This document shows positions 32,795-40,199 of a stretch of DNA of 40,896 nucleotides, one piece after another. Under the pieces are notes generated by a model. That model had not been told where the DNA came from and did no database searches. It saw only the letters and a program-made list of their open reading frames with translations. The stretch covers positions 1 through 40,896 of the forward strand of contig JACQZB010000079.1 of NCBI GenBank assembly GCA_016207925.1, written 5' to 3'. This stretch comes from Nitrospinota bacterium (GTDB lineage Bacteria; Nitrospinota_A; UBA7883). Made by a program: the position numbers and the translations under genes. Every line of letters begins with the position of its first letter. The stretch's first letter is position 1.

Positions 32795-34164
32795 ATGGCC
32801 GTCAACGTAACCTTATGCGTCCCGCCGCAAGGCTATTTCGCCGAGCGCTGGCAGGACTCCTCCATGCCCTCCCTGGGTGTGCTGTACATGGCGGCGGCGC
32901 TGGAGCGCGAGGGTTTTGGCGTCCGCACGATCCCCGCCCAGGTGTTGAAATGGGGCATCGGCGACATCGTGCGCCACGTGGAACGGGAGAAACCGGACAT
33001 CTTCGGCCTGACCATCACCACGGAGAACCGGCTGGAGGCGTTCGACGTGGCGCGCGCGGTCAAACGCGCCCGGCCCCAAACGCTGGTCACCGTGGGGGGG
33101 CCGCATTGCCCCATGTGGACGGCGGCATGGTCTCCGGCGGCCCGCGGTTCAAAATACCCGATCTGGACGCGATTCCGTTTCCCGCGCGGCACCTTGAGGA
33201 CATGGGCCTGTACAACTTTTTCGTGGACGTGCCCGGCAGGGGCCGTCTGCCCGCCGCCAACGTGATGACCAGCCGGGGCTGCCCCTTTGATTGCAACTTC
33301 TGCGCGACGCCGGTCAACTGGGGCCGCAAGGTACGCGGGGCCAGCCCGGAGCGGGTGATCGAGGAGATCGAATCGTTGATGGAACGCTACGGCGTCAAGG
33401 CGATATGGTTCTACGACGACACGCTCAACTACAACCCAAAGCGGCTTGAAACAATCCTCGACATGATGATCGAGCGGCGGCTGGACCTGTCGTGGTTCTG
33501 CGAAATCCGCGTGGACGCCATGGACCGGCCCCTGTTCGACAAGATGGTGGCGGCGGGCATGTTCCACTTCGGGTTCGGGGTGGAAAGCGCCAACGAGCGG
33601 GTCTGCCGCGACATCATCGGCAAGAAGGCCACGCTCCAGCAGGCGCGCGACGTGATCGGGTGGGCAAACGCGATGAACGTCATCGCCAATCCGTTTTTCA
33701 TTTTCAGCCACCCCACGGAAACCTGGGAGGAGGCGCTGGAGACACTGGAATTCGCCGAAAGCCTGAAGGGGCGCGCCATGTGTTCCATGGCGATTTTGCA
33801 TGTGTATCCGTCCACGCGGCTGTGGGACCGCGCTCTGGCGGAAGGCAAAATCCCGCATGATTTCAGTTGGACCACGAAGGACGATCCGCGCGTGGTTGAA
33901 CTGCCGGAGGCGCAGGGGCATATTCCGCTGTACATGGACAAGCTTACCTGGTTCGAATTGTCCACGATCATTTTCCGCTTTTCCCAAAGCGCGCTAAAGG
34001 TGAGCCTGTGGAGCAAGGTGAAGAAGGCGGCGCGCCGGATCACCTCCTGGCGCCGCTTCAAGCAGTACTTCATCATGGGCTTGGCGCTGATGAAGCTCAA
34101 GCTGGGCCATTTCCAGGGCACCAGCGGTTCACCGCCGCGGCATGGCAAAGTCAAGGGTGTATAA
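32795..34164 (+). pseudogene. B12-binding radical SAM enzyme with internal deletion and frameshift
   Basis: The first 107 or so residues (32795 onward) are a cobalamin-binding domain: SMPSLGVLYMAAALEREG and FGLTITTENRLEAFDVA, then VTVGGPH. Near 33105-33130 the frame changes. The second frame carries DLDAIPFPARHLEDM and the radical-SAM cluster C-x4-C-x2-C in RGCPFDCNFCATP, then a full TIM-barrel part to 34164. Relatives have about 55-60 more residues between GGPH and DLDAIPFPAR, so this is a deletion, not only a frameshift. As written it is probably inactive. It starts the glycan/radical-SAM region, divergent from nadC. Confidence 0.78.
34057..34107 (+). repeat. 51-bp repeat, copy 1 (inside the B12-radical SAM gene end)
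   Basis: This stretch encodes FKQYFIMGLALMKLKLG at the end of the radical SAM gene. It recurs at 35406-35456 with 3 differences in 51, all silent. Confidence 0.9.
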
Positions 34165-34191
34165 TACCGTTGTCAATTGGAGGCGATCCCG

Positions 34192-34407
34192 ATGCTTTTT
34201 CATGTGACGTTGACGCCTGCCGAGGATGGATGGGTGGTGGCCGAATGCCCCGCCCTTCCCGGCTGCGTCTCCCAGGGCCGCGACGAAAAGGAAGCGGTTG
34301 AGAACATCAAGGAGGCCATCACGGCATGGCTCTGGGCGGAAGATCAGAAAGCCATGAAGTCCTTACCGGAAAAACCCTGTTCTCCGCAAGTGGTGGTGGC
34401 GGTGTAG
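34192..34407 (+). CDS. hicB: HicB-family antitoxin
   Basis: The 71-residue protein has the HicB fold start (MLFHVTLTPAEDGWVVAECPALPGC), with the family VAECPALPGCVSQG and EAVENIKEAI motifs. It neutralises HicA. GGAGG 9 nt upstream favours the ATG at 34192 over a TTG at 34177. Its short C-terminus lacks an obvious added DNA-binding domain, as in the shorter HicB forms. It is followed 3 nt later by hicA, the reverse of the classical hicA-hicB order but common. Confidence 0.85.
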   Translation: MLFHVTLTPAEDGWVVAECPALPGCVSQGRDEKEAVENIKEAITAWLWAEDQKAMKSLPEKPCSPQVVVAV

Positions 34408-34410
34408 CCA

Positions 34411-34632
34411 GTGGGAAAGCTGGCCAATATTTCCGGCAAACAAGCCGCCAAGGCTTTCCGTAAGGCGGGGTGGCGGGAGATAGGCCAGGTGGGCAGCCAT
34501 CTGGTGATGGTGAAAGACGGCATTAGGGCAAACCTTTCCATTCCACAGCATAAAGAGCTTTCCACCGGAACGCTCCGGTCGCTTATCCGCGCCGCCGGAA
34601 TGACGGTGGATGAATTCTTGAAGCTGTTATAG
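34411..34632 (+). CDS. hicA: HicA-family mRNA interferase toxin
   Basis: The 73-residue protein has a dsRBD-like fold with the catalytic histidine H30 in VGSHLVMVKDG, followed by SIPQHKELSTGTLRSLIRAAGMT, the family ending. HicA cleaves mRNA in the absence of HicB. It starts with GTG at 34411. All expected catalytic features are intact, so this toxin-antitoxin pair may be functional. Confidence 0.87.
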   Translation: MGKLANISGKQAAKAFRKAGWREIGQVGSHLVMVKDGIRANLSIPQHKELSTGTLRSLIRAAGMTVDEFLKLL

Positions 34633-34654
34633 GCGGAAACCTTGCCGGGTTCGC

Positions 34655-34684
34655 TTGTCGTATGCTCCCCGCGCGGCGTATAGT
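34655..34684 (+). promoter_or_regulatory. promoter of the RHH/PIN toxin-antitoxin pair
   Basis: TTGTCG (34655-34660), an 18-nt spacer and TATAGT (34679-34684), with a GGGAGG ribosome site before the ATG at 34721. Confidence 0.55.
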
Positions 34685-34720
34685 AGTGGTAATAATTCAC
34701 ACTGACAGGGAGGCGCGCGC

Positions 34721-34957
34721 ATGGCAATAGCGGTTAAAAGAACCATATCCTTGCCGCCGGACCTCGCCAGGGAGGCGGAGGAAATCGCCCGGATTGAGGG
34801 CAAAACCGTCAGCGGCGTGATTCAGGACGCGCTCCGGGTCTCCCGCGCGGCGCGGTTACGCAAGGAGTTAAAGGGCATCCAGGGGTTCTGGAGCCGCAAG
34901 GCGAAAGAGCGTGGCGTTCTCACCGAAAAGGACCTTGAACGGTACCTGCGCAAGTGA
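34721..34957 (+). CDS. ribbon-helix-helix antitoxin
   Basis: The 78-residue protein starts with a CopG/RHH DNA-binding fold: a strand, KRTISLPPDLAREAEEIA, then helix-turn-helix text GKTVSGVIQDAL. Its charged C-terminus (FWSRKAKERGVLTEKDLERYL) probably wraps the toxin. RHH antitoxins repress their own promoter. Its stop overlaps the GTG of the PIN gene, as in VapBC-like pairs. Confidence 0.8.
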   Translation: MAIAVKRTISLPPDLAREAEEIARIEGKTVSGVIQDALRVSRAARLRKELKGIQGFWSRKAKERGVLTEKDLERYLRK

Positions 34958-35349
34958 GAGTGGTTTTCGATACCAACATATTCGTTTCCGCCCTGACGTT
35001 TCCCGGCGGGCGCGCCAGCGAGGCATTGCTCAAAGTGGTGGCCGGCGATGTGGAGCTGTTGGTGTCCAAAGCGATTATTCATGAGACGCTCGATGTCCTG
35101 GCGCGCAAGTTCGCCCGCGAGACGGAAAAACTGGCGCGGGTCGCCGTGTATCTGGCGGAACTGGGCACGATGGTTCGCCCCATACGGAGGATAACTTTGC
35201 TAACCGACGAACAGGATAATCGCATTCTCGAATGCGCGGTATCCGGCGCGGCTGATGTCATCGTCAGCGGTGATAAGGCTATCTTGAAATTGGGGTCGTA
35301 TCACGGTGTCAGGATCGTGACGTTGAAGGAATTCCTGGAAACCATTTAG
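34954..35349 (+). CDS. PIN-domain toxin (COG1569-type)
   Basis: The 131-residue PIN-domain nuclease has VVFDTNIFVSAL (first catalytic Asp) and a mid-protein acidic site. The C-terminal TDEQDNRILECAVSGAADVIVSGDKAIL carries the remaining catalytic Asp residues. This matches the family of putative toxin PIN proteins paired with RHH antitoxins. It probably cleaves RNA. The start overlaps the antitoxin stop (GTGA). Confidence 0.85.
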   Translation: MRVVFDTNIFVSALTFPGGRASEALLKVVAGDVELLVSKAIIHETLDVLARKFARETEKLARVAVYLAELGTMVRPIRRITLLTDEQDNRILECAVSGAADVIVSGDKAILKLGSYHGVRIVTLKEFLETI

Positions 35350-35405
35350 CGGCATGGTCATGTGTTGGTTCCATAAAGCCTGCGGCGGATCAGCAATTGG
35401 GCCGG

Positions 35406-35456
35406 TTCAAGCAATACTTCATCATGGGTCTGGCGCTGATGAAGCTCAAGCTGGGC
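35406..35456 (+). repeat. 51-bp repeat, copy 2 (remnant of a second radical SAM gene)
   Basis: It encodes the same FKQYFIMGLALMKLKLG as 34057-34107, with 3 silent differences, then VDILF and a stop. Weaker similarity reaches upstream to 35387 (GGATCA). It is the tail of a lost paralogue beyond the toxin-antitoxin block. Confidence 0.88.
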
Positions 35457-35457
35457 G

Positions 35458-35486
35458 TTGATATTTTGTTCTAATTAGATTATAAT
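35458..35486 (+). promoter_or_regulatory. consensus sigma70 promoter of the TcmP/DUF5131 operon
   Basis: TTGATA (35458-35463), a 17-nt spacer and TATAAT (35481-35486), in an AT-rich stretch that begins right where the repeat ends. The leader to the start codon is about 70 nt. Confidence 0.8.
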
Positions 35487-35563
35487 TAAAGCTAATTTCG
35501 CTGTATTTTTGCCTCGGTATCTAACTCGTAGCTGAATTATCTACAATAAGAAGGGCGCTTGTG

Positions 35564-36409
35564 ATGAGCGAGGTTCGCCTAGATGAAATAGGCCCTTGGT
35601 CAGAAGTAAAAATAGAAATAATAAGGAAATACGCATCTGCCTATACACAAATTCTATCCAAGCAGCCAGCTATCAAAAAGTATATTTACATTGATGGTTT
35701 TGCCGGAGCAGGGAAGCATCTAGCGAAGGGCACTGGCGATGAAATCCTAGGAACGCCGCAAGAAGCGTTAAGAATCAACCCGCCTTTCCATGAATATCAC
35801 TTTGTGGATTTGGATAAGAACAAGGCTGAATTACTCGCATCGCTTAAGCACGGTCGTAGCGATGTGTTCGTCTATAAGGAAGACTGCAACAAGGTATTGC
35901 CGGATCAGATATTTCCGAGAGCCAGGTACGAAGATTTTCATCGTGCCTTATGTATTCTTGACCCCTACGGGATGCATCTAAATTGGGAGGTGATGTACAA
36001 GGCGGGTCTATTAAAGTCCATGGATATATTTATCAATTTTCCCATTATGGACATTAATAGGAATGTTCTTAGAAATGATATTAACAAGGTTGCGGATGAT
36101 GACAAGGTTCGGATGACCAGTTTTTGGGGCGATGAGTCTTGGATAGACATCGGGTATCACGCTGGTCAACAAAACCTGTTTGGAGACCCATCCTATTTTC
36201 CAAAGGAGAAAAAACATTTGGTTAATGCGTTTCAGGACCGATTGAAAACCATCGCCGGATTCTCTTATGTACCCGATCCCATGCCGATGCTAAATTCATC
36301 GAACGCGAAAGTGTACTGGCTCTTTTTCGCCTCACAGCAGCAAGTGGCCGGCCACATCATTAACGACATCTTTCGTAAATATCAAACGCCAGAGAATAAG
36401 AAAAGATAA
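35564..36409 (+). CDS. tcmP: three-Cys-motif partner protein TcmP
   Basis: The 281-residue protein matches the TcmP family: WSEVKIEIIRKYASAYTQIL near the start, YIYIDGFAGAGKH around residue 40, FVDLDKNKAELL, and ILDPYGMHLNWEV near 130. The fold resembles an AdoMet-type Rossmann protein (IDGFAGAGKH as a motif I-like loop), but its activity is not established. The family is defined by co-occurrence with three-Cys-motif DUF5131 proteins, as here. The TAA overlaps the next ATG (TAATG). The ATG at 35564 is preferred over a GTG at 35561. Low GC indicates transfer. Confidence 0.85.
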   Translation: MSEVRLDEIGPWSEVKIEIIRKYASAYTQILSKQPAIKKYIYIDGFAGAGKHLAKGTGDEILGTPQEALRINPPFHEYHFVDLDKNKAELLASLKHGRSDVFVYKEDCNKVLPDQIFPRARYEDFHRALCILDPYGMHLNWEVMYKAGLLKSMDIFINFPIMDINRNVLRNDINKVADDDKVRMTSFWGDESWIDIGYHAGQQNLFGDPSYFPKEKKHLVNAFQDRLKTIAGFSYVPDPMPMLNSSNAKVYWLFFASQQQVAGHIINDIFRKYQTPENKKR

Positions 36410-37131
36410 TGCCCGCACGCACAGCGATAGAGTGGACCGAATCCACGTGGAATCCCGTTACTGGCTGCACGAAGATCAGCCCCGGTTGCAAGCATTGTTA
36501 TGCTGAGCGCATGGCGAAAAGACTGAAAGCCATGGGGCAGCATAATTATCGTAATGGTTTTGAGATCACGATCCATGAACATGCCTTGCATGCGCCCATC
36601 AAAATTAAAAAGCCCCAAACCATTTTTGTGAACTCAATGTCGGATTTGTTCCACAACAGGGTTCCCCTGGATTTCATAAAAAATGTTTTCGCTACGATGA
36701 ATCTGACCCCGCATCATTGCTATCAGGTGCTCACCAAGCGTTCGGGCCGCTTGCGGGAATTGAATGCTACCCTTGAATGGGCGCCAAATATTTGGATGGG
36801 GGTCAGCGTGGAAAACGGGGAGTATATTCATCGTATAGATGATTTACGGGAAACGGATGCCCACACTAAATTTCTTTCGATAGAACCTTTGCTAGGGCCG
36901 ATCCCCAACCTTGAATTATCCGGAATAGATTGGGTGATTGTGGGAGGCGAATCAGGGCCCAAGGCTAGGCTCATGGAAAAGTCGTGGGTAACGGGTATTC
37001 GAGATCAATGCGAGAGGGCCAACGTACCCTTCTTTTTCAAGCAATGGGGTGGTGTGAACAAGAAAAAAGCGGGCCGCACTCTTGATGGTAAAATATGGGA
37101 TGCGATGCCCGTGGCGGCATGTATAGCTTGA
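36409..37131 (+). CDS. DUF5131 / phage Gp37-Gp68 family three-Cys-motif protein
   Basis: The 240-residue protein starts ARTAIEWTESTWNPVTGC, with the defining cysteines C-x6-C-x2-C in GCTKISPGCKHCYAERMA. It then has FVNSMSDLFHNRVPLDFI, VLTKRSGRL, GVSVENGEY and a C-terminal VGGESGPKARLM and FFFKQWGG. The cysteines and barrel-like motif order suggest a divergent radical SAM enzyme, but the chemistry is unknown. Members occur in phages and mobile islands. It is coupled to tcmP by a 1-nt overlap, and its stop directly abuts the glycosyltransferase ATG. Confidence 0.85.
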   Translation: MPARTAIEWTESTWNPVTGCTKISPGCKHCYAERMAKRLKAMGQHNYRNGFEITIHEHALHAPIKIKKPQTIFVNSMSDLFHNRVPLDFIKNVFATMNLTPHHCYQVLTKRSGRLRELNATLEWAPNIWMGVSVENGEYIHRIDDLRETDAHTKFLSIEPLLGPIPNLELSGIDWVIVGGESGPKARLMEKSWVTGIRDQCERANVPFFFKQWGGVNKKKAGRTLDGKIWDAMPVAACIA

Positions 37132-38307
37132 ATGCGCCTTCTTCTAATCGCCCCTCAACCCTTCTTCGAGCCGCGCGGCACGCCGATCAACGTGCGCCTG
37201 ATGACCAAGGCGCTTGTCGAACTGGGCCATGACGTGGACCTGGCCGTGTTCCCCCATGGGCAGGAGGTGGACATCCCCGGCGTAACCATTATCCATGCGC
37301 CCAAAATCCCCGGCGTGGGCAAGGCGCCCATCGGCCCCTCGTGGCAAAAGCTGGTGTACGACATCGCGCTGGCCGAAAAAATCCTGCTCCGCCTGCTCAC
37401 GCGCCGCTACGACGTGATCCATGGCGTCGAGGAGGGCGCGTTCATGGCCTGGCTGTTCGCCAGGCTGATCCGCGCCAAGTTCGTGTTCGATATGGACTCG
37501 CACCTAACCGACCAGTTGCGTTACAGCCGGTTCCTTTCCAATCGCGTACTGCTGTGGCTGGCGGAGAAAATGGAGTCCGCCGCCCTGCGATCCGCTGATT
37601 CAGTCATCACCGTGTGCCCCTACTTAACAGACGTGGCGAAGCGATACGCCGATCCTTTGCGTGTGTTCCAGGTGGAGGACATTCCACAGGAGTTCCCGCC
37701 TCCGCCCGCGGGGCATACGCAGGAGTCGTTGCGCGCCGAGTTGGGTATCCCCCACGGCGCCTTGGTGGCGTTGTACACCGGCAACCTGGAAAAGTATCAG
37801 GGAATTGACTTGCTGATGGAGTCCATTCCGGAGGTGATCGCCGGATCGCCCCCGGCGACGGTGTTCGTGATCGTGGGCGGGCCGGCGGCGGCGGTGACGC
37901 ATTACCAGGCGCGGGCGGAGGCGCTGGGGATCGCGCCGCATGTACGCCTCGCCGGGCCGCGCCCCTTGTCCCACATGCCGCTGTATTACGAAATGGCGGA
38001 CATTCTGCTGTCCCCCCGCATGGAGGGGACGAACACGCCGCTTAAAATTTACACTTACCTGGCTACCGGCAAACCCATTGTAGCTACGGCGCTTGCCACC
38101 CATACGCAACTGCTGGCCAGTGACCTGGCCCAGCTTGCCACGCCTGAAAAGGTGGATTATGCCCGCGCCATTTTGTTACTATTAAATGATGCGGAGCGCC
38201 GCCGCGCGCTGGGCGAGGCGGGCAGGCGTTTCGTGGAATCCCGCTACAACTACGATACGTTCCGGCGGAAGATCGGTCAGGCATACGAGCCTTTGGGCCG
38301 CGAGTGA
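37132..38307 (+). CDS. GT4-family glycosyltransferase
   Basis: The 391-residue GT-B fold enzyme has an N-terminal acceptor domain opening RLLLIAPQPFFEPRGTPI and a C-terminal nucleotide-sugar domain. The latter has ALYTGNLEKYQGIDLLMESI, FVIVGG, and SPRMEGTNTPLKIYTYLATGKPIVAT, the GT4 donor-binding signature. It adds a hexose-type sugar to an envelope glycan or lipid. The ATG follows the DUF5131 TGA with no gap and has no ribosome site of its own, so expression probably depends on the upstream operon. Confidence 0.88.
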   Translation: MRLLLIAPQPFFEPRGTPINVRLMTKALVELGHDVDLAVFPHGQEVDIPGVTIIHAPKIPGVGKAPIGPSWQKLVYDIALAEKILLRLLTRRYDVIHGVEEGAFMAWLFARLIRAKFVFDMDSHLTDQLRYSRFLSNRVLLWLAEKMESAALRSADSVITVCPYLTDVAKRYADPLRVFQVEDIPQEFPPPPAGHTQESLRAELGIPHGALVALYTGNLEKYQGIDLLMESIPEVIAGSPPATVFVIVGGPAAAVTHYQARAEALGIAPHVRLAGPRPLSHMPLYYEMADILLSPRMEGTNTPLKIYTYLATGKPIVATALATHTQLLASDLAQLATPEKVDYARAILLLLNDAERRRALGEAGRRFVESRYNYDTFRRKIGQAYEPLGRE

Positions 38308-38327
38308 GCGGCAAGGAAAGCGTCAGG

Positions 38328-38353
38328 GGGGCTTGGGACAAGCCCCTTTTTTT
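38328..38353 (+). terminator. rho-independent terminator abutting a start codon
   Basis: GGGGCTT (38328-38334) pairs with AAGCCCC (38340-38346) over a 5-nt loop, followed by seven T, then directly the ATG at 38354. It ends the glycosyltransferase transcript but leaves the next gene without a visible ribosome site. Confidence 0.8.
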
Positions 38354-39238
38354 ATGAAACTCGGCAAACACCTAATCAACCTCGCGCTGTTCAAGCTGGG
38401 CGCCACGCGCCCATCTTGCGGCCCCTTGAAGGTTCAGTGGGAGATCACCTACCACTGCAACTTAAGGTGCCGCCATTGCCAGATATGGCAAATCCCCGCC
38501 GAGGAGATCAAAAAGAACACGCTCACGCTTGATCAGCAAAAACGCATCCTCGACGATTTGGCGGCGAATGACGTGGGGCATGTGTCGTTCTCCGGCGGCG
38601 AGATGTTTCTGCAGAAGACCGTGTATGAACTCATCGCCCACGCCAAGAGCCTGGGGCTTAAAGTGGGCGGCAACTCCAACGCTTTCCTCATCAACCCGGA
38701 GATCGCGGAGAAAATCGCCCGCAGCGGGCTGGACATGCTCTACGTTTCGCTGGATGGCGACAACGCCGTCACCCACGACGCCATCCGCGGCGTGCCCGGC
38801 GCGTTTGACCACGTATTCGAGGGCGTGGCCAACCTCAAGCGCGCCGCGCCGAATATCGGGACGTTTTTCAACATGACGGTGAACGCCACCAACGTAGGGC
38901 AGATCAACGGCGTGGCCCAGCGCGCCCGCGAGGCCGGCGTGGACGGGTTGACCGTGGAAATCACCAACACCTTTGACAAGTACAGCCCCAACCCGGAGTT
39001 GATCCTCGCGCGCGAGCGATACCCGATCCTGCGCGAGCAGATCCGCGCGTTGATGCGCGGCTACCCGGACCTGCTGCCGCACCAGGAGGACTACTTCGCC
39101 GAGTTCGAAACGTACCTCACCCAGCCGGAGCGCCTGTACGCCTACCGCTGCGCGGCGGGCTACATCACCGCGCAGATACATCCCAATGGCGATTTTTATT
39201 CTTCCGCAAATTATGAACGCGTCGAACCTGTTGGGTAA
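38354..39238 (+). CDS. radical SAM protein with truncated SPASM-like end
   Basis: The 294-residue protein has the radical-SAM cluster C35-x3-C39-x2-C42 in CNLRCRHC, preceded by VQWEITYH. The barrel includes VSFSGGEMFLQ and LYVSLDGDNAVTHDAIRG. The C-terminal YRCAAGYITAQIHPNGDFYSS begins a SPASM-like domain, but the protein stops after NYERVEPVG, without the later cysteines usual for an auxiliary cluster. The reaction is unknown. The end overlaps the next gene's start by 26 nt (39213-39238). Confidence 0.82.
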   Translation: MKLGKHLINLALFKLGATRPSCGPLKVQWEITYHCNLRCRHCQIWQIPAEEIKKNTLTLDQQKRILDDLAANDVGHVSFSGGEMFLQKTVYELIAHAKSLGLKVGGNSNAFLINPEIAEKIARSGLDMLYVSLDGDNAVTHDAIRGVPGAFDHVFEGVANLKRAAPNIGTFFNMTVNATNVGQINGVAQRAREAGVDGLTVEITNTFDKYSPNPELILARERYPILREQIRALMRGYPDLLPHQEDYFAEFETYLTQPERLYAYRCAAGYITAQIHPNGDFYSSANYERVEPVG

Positions 39239-40199
39239 ATATTTCGCCTATCTCAAGCGCGACCTGCGTGTTAATGGGCTTCCCGCGAGGTTATGGATCG
39301 AACCGACGCCTTCGTGCAACTTCAAGTGCGGCCATTGCCCCAACGGCATGGACATGAAGTATCCCACCGGCCTGATGAAGATGGACCTGTTCACTAGCCT
39401 GGTTGACCAACTTGCCGGCGCCGGCGCGGAAGTCAACCTGTTCCACCGGGGCGAGTCGTTGATCCATCCCAGGCTTGCGCTGATGGTGGAGCAATGCGCG
39501 GCGCGGGGATTGAAAACCCGCCTGCACACCAACGCGGGGCTGCTCACGCGCGAGAAATCGCGTGCGCTGATCGCGGCGGGGCTGAATTACATTTCGTTCT
39601 CCGTGGATGGCTATACGCGCGAAGTGTACAACCGCGTGCGCCTCGGCGGCGACTTTGACGAAACCGTGGCCAACATCCGCGACTTTTTGCATATCAAATC
39701 GGAGCATGGCGGCGGAAAACCGTTCAGCGTTGTCCAGGTGATGGAAATCGGCGAGGAGGCGCCCGGCAAGGCGGAGCGGCGGCGCGCGTTCCGCAAGCTG
39801 TTCGAGGGCTTGCCGCTGGACCGTTTTGTGACCCGTACGCCGCACAACTGGGCGGGTGAGGCGGAAAAATTCGGTCATGGCGTCGCGGCCACCGGCCAAC
39901 AGCGTTTTACCCCCTGCACCTTCCTGTGGTATTCGATGACCATATTCTTTGATGGAACCGTGGCGCCGTGCCCGCAGGATTTCTTCGGCAAGATCAACAT
40001 CGGCGACGTGTCCAAAAATACGCTGGCGGAGGTGTGGAACAACGAAGCCATGCGCGAAATGCGCCGCCGGATGAAAGCGCAGGATGTAAAGGGATTGCAT
40101 CCGTGCGCAACGTGCGACATGCTCACCCGCAAAACCTTCATGGGCGTACCGCGCAATTACCTCGTCACTTTTCTTAAGGACAACCTGCTGATACGGTGA
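39213..40199 (+). CDS. radical SAM/SPASM domain protein
   Basis: The 328-residue protein has the radical-SAM motif CNFKCGHCPNG at residues 35-42. The barrel includes VNLFHRGESLIHP and ISFSVDGYTREVYNRVR. The C-terminal SPASM-like part is FTPCTFLWYSM, IFFDGTVAPCPQDF and LHPCATCDML, so auxiliary cluster cysteines are present. The ATG at 39213 (MNASNLLGKYF) is chosen; the longer frame from 39186 overlaps the previous gene more and is unlikely. It is probably part of a glycan- or lipid-modification pathway with its neighbours. Its TGA overlaps the next GTG. Confidence 0.87.
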   Translation: MNASNLLGKYFAYLKRDLRVNGLPARLWIEPTPSCNFKCGHCPNGMDMKYPTGLMKMDLFTSLVDQLAGAGAEVNLFHRGESLIHPRLALMVEQCAARGLKTRLHTNAGLLTREKSRALIAAGLNYISFSVDGYTREVYNRVRLGGDFDETVANIRDFLHIKSEHGGGKPFSVVQVMEIGEEAPGKAERRRAFRKLFEGLPLDRFVTRTPHNWAGEAEKFGHGVAATGQQRFTPCTFLWYSMTIFFDGTVAPCPQDFFGKINIGDVSKNTLAEVWNNEAMREMRRRMKAQDVKGLHPCATCDMLTRKTFMGVPRNYLVTFLKDNLLIR

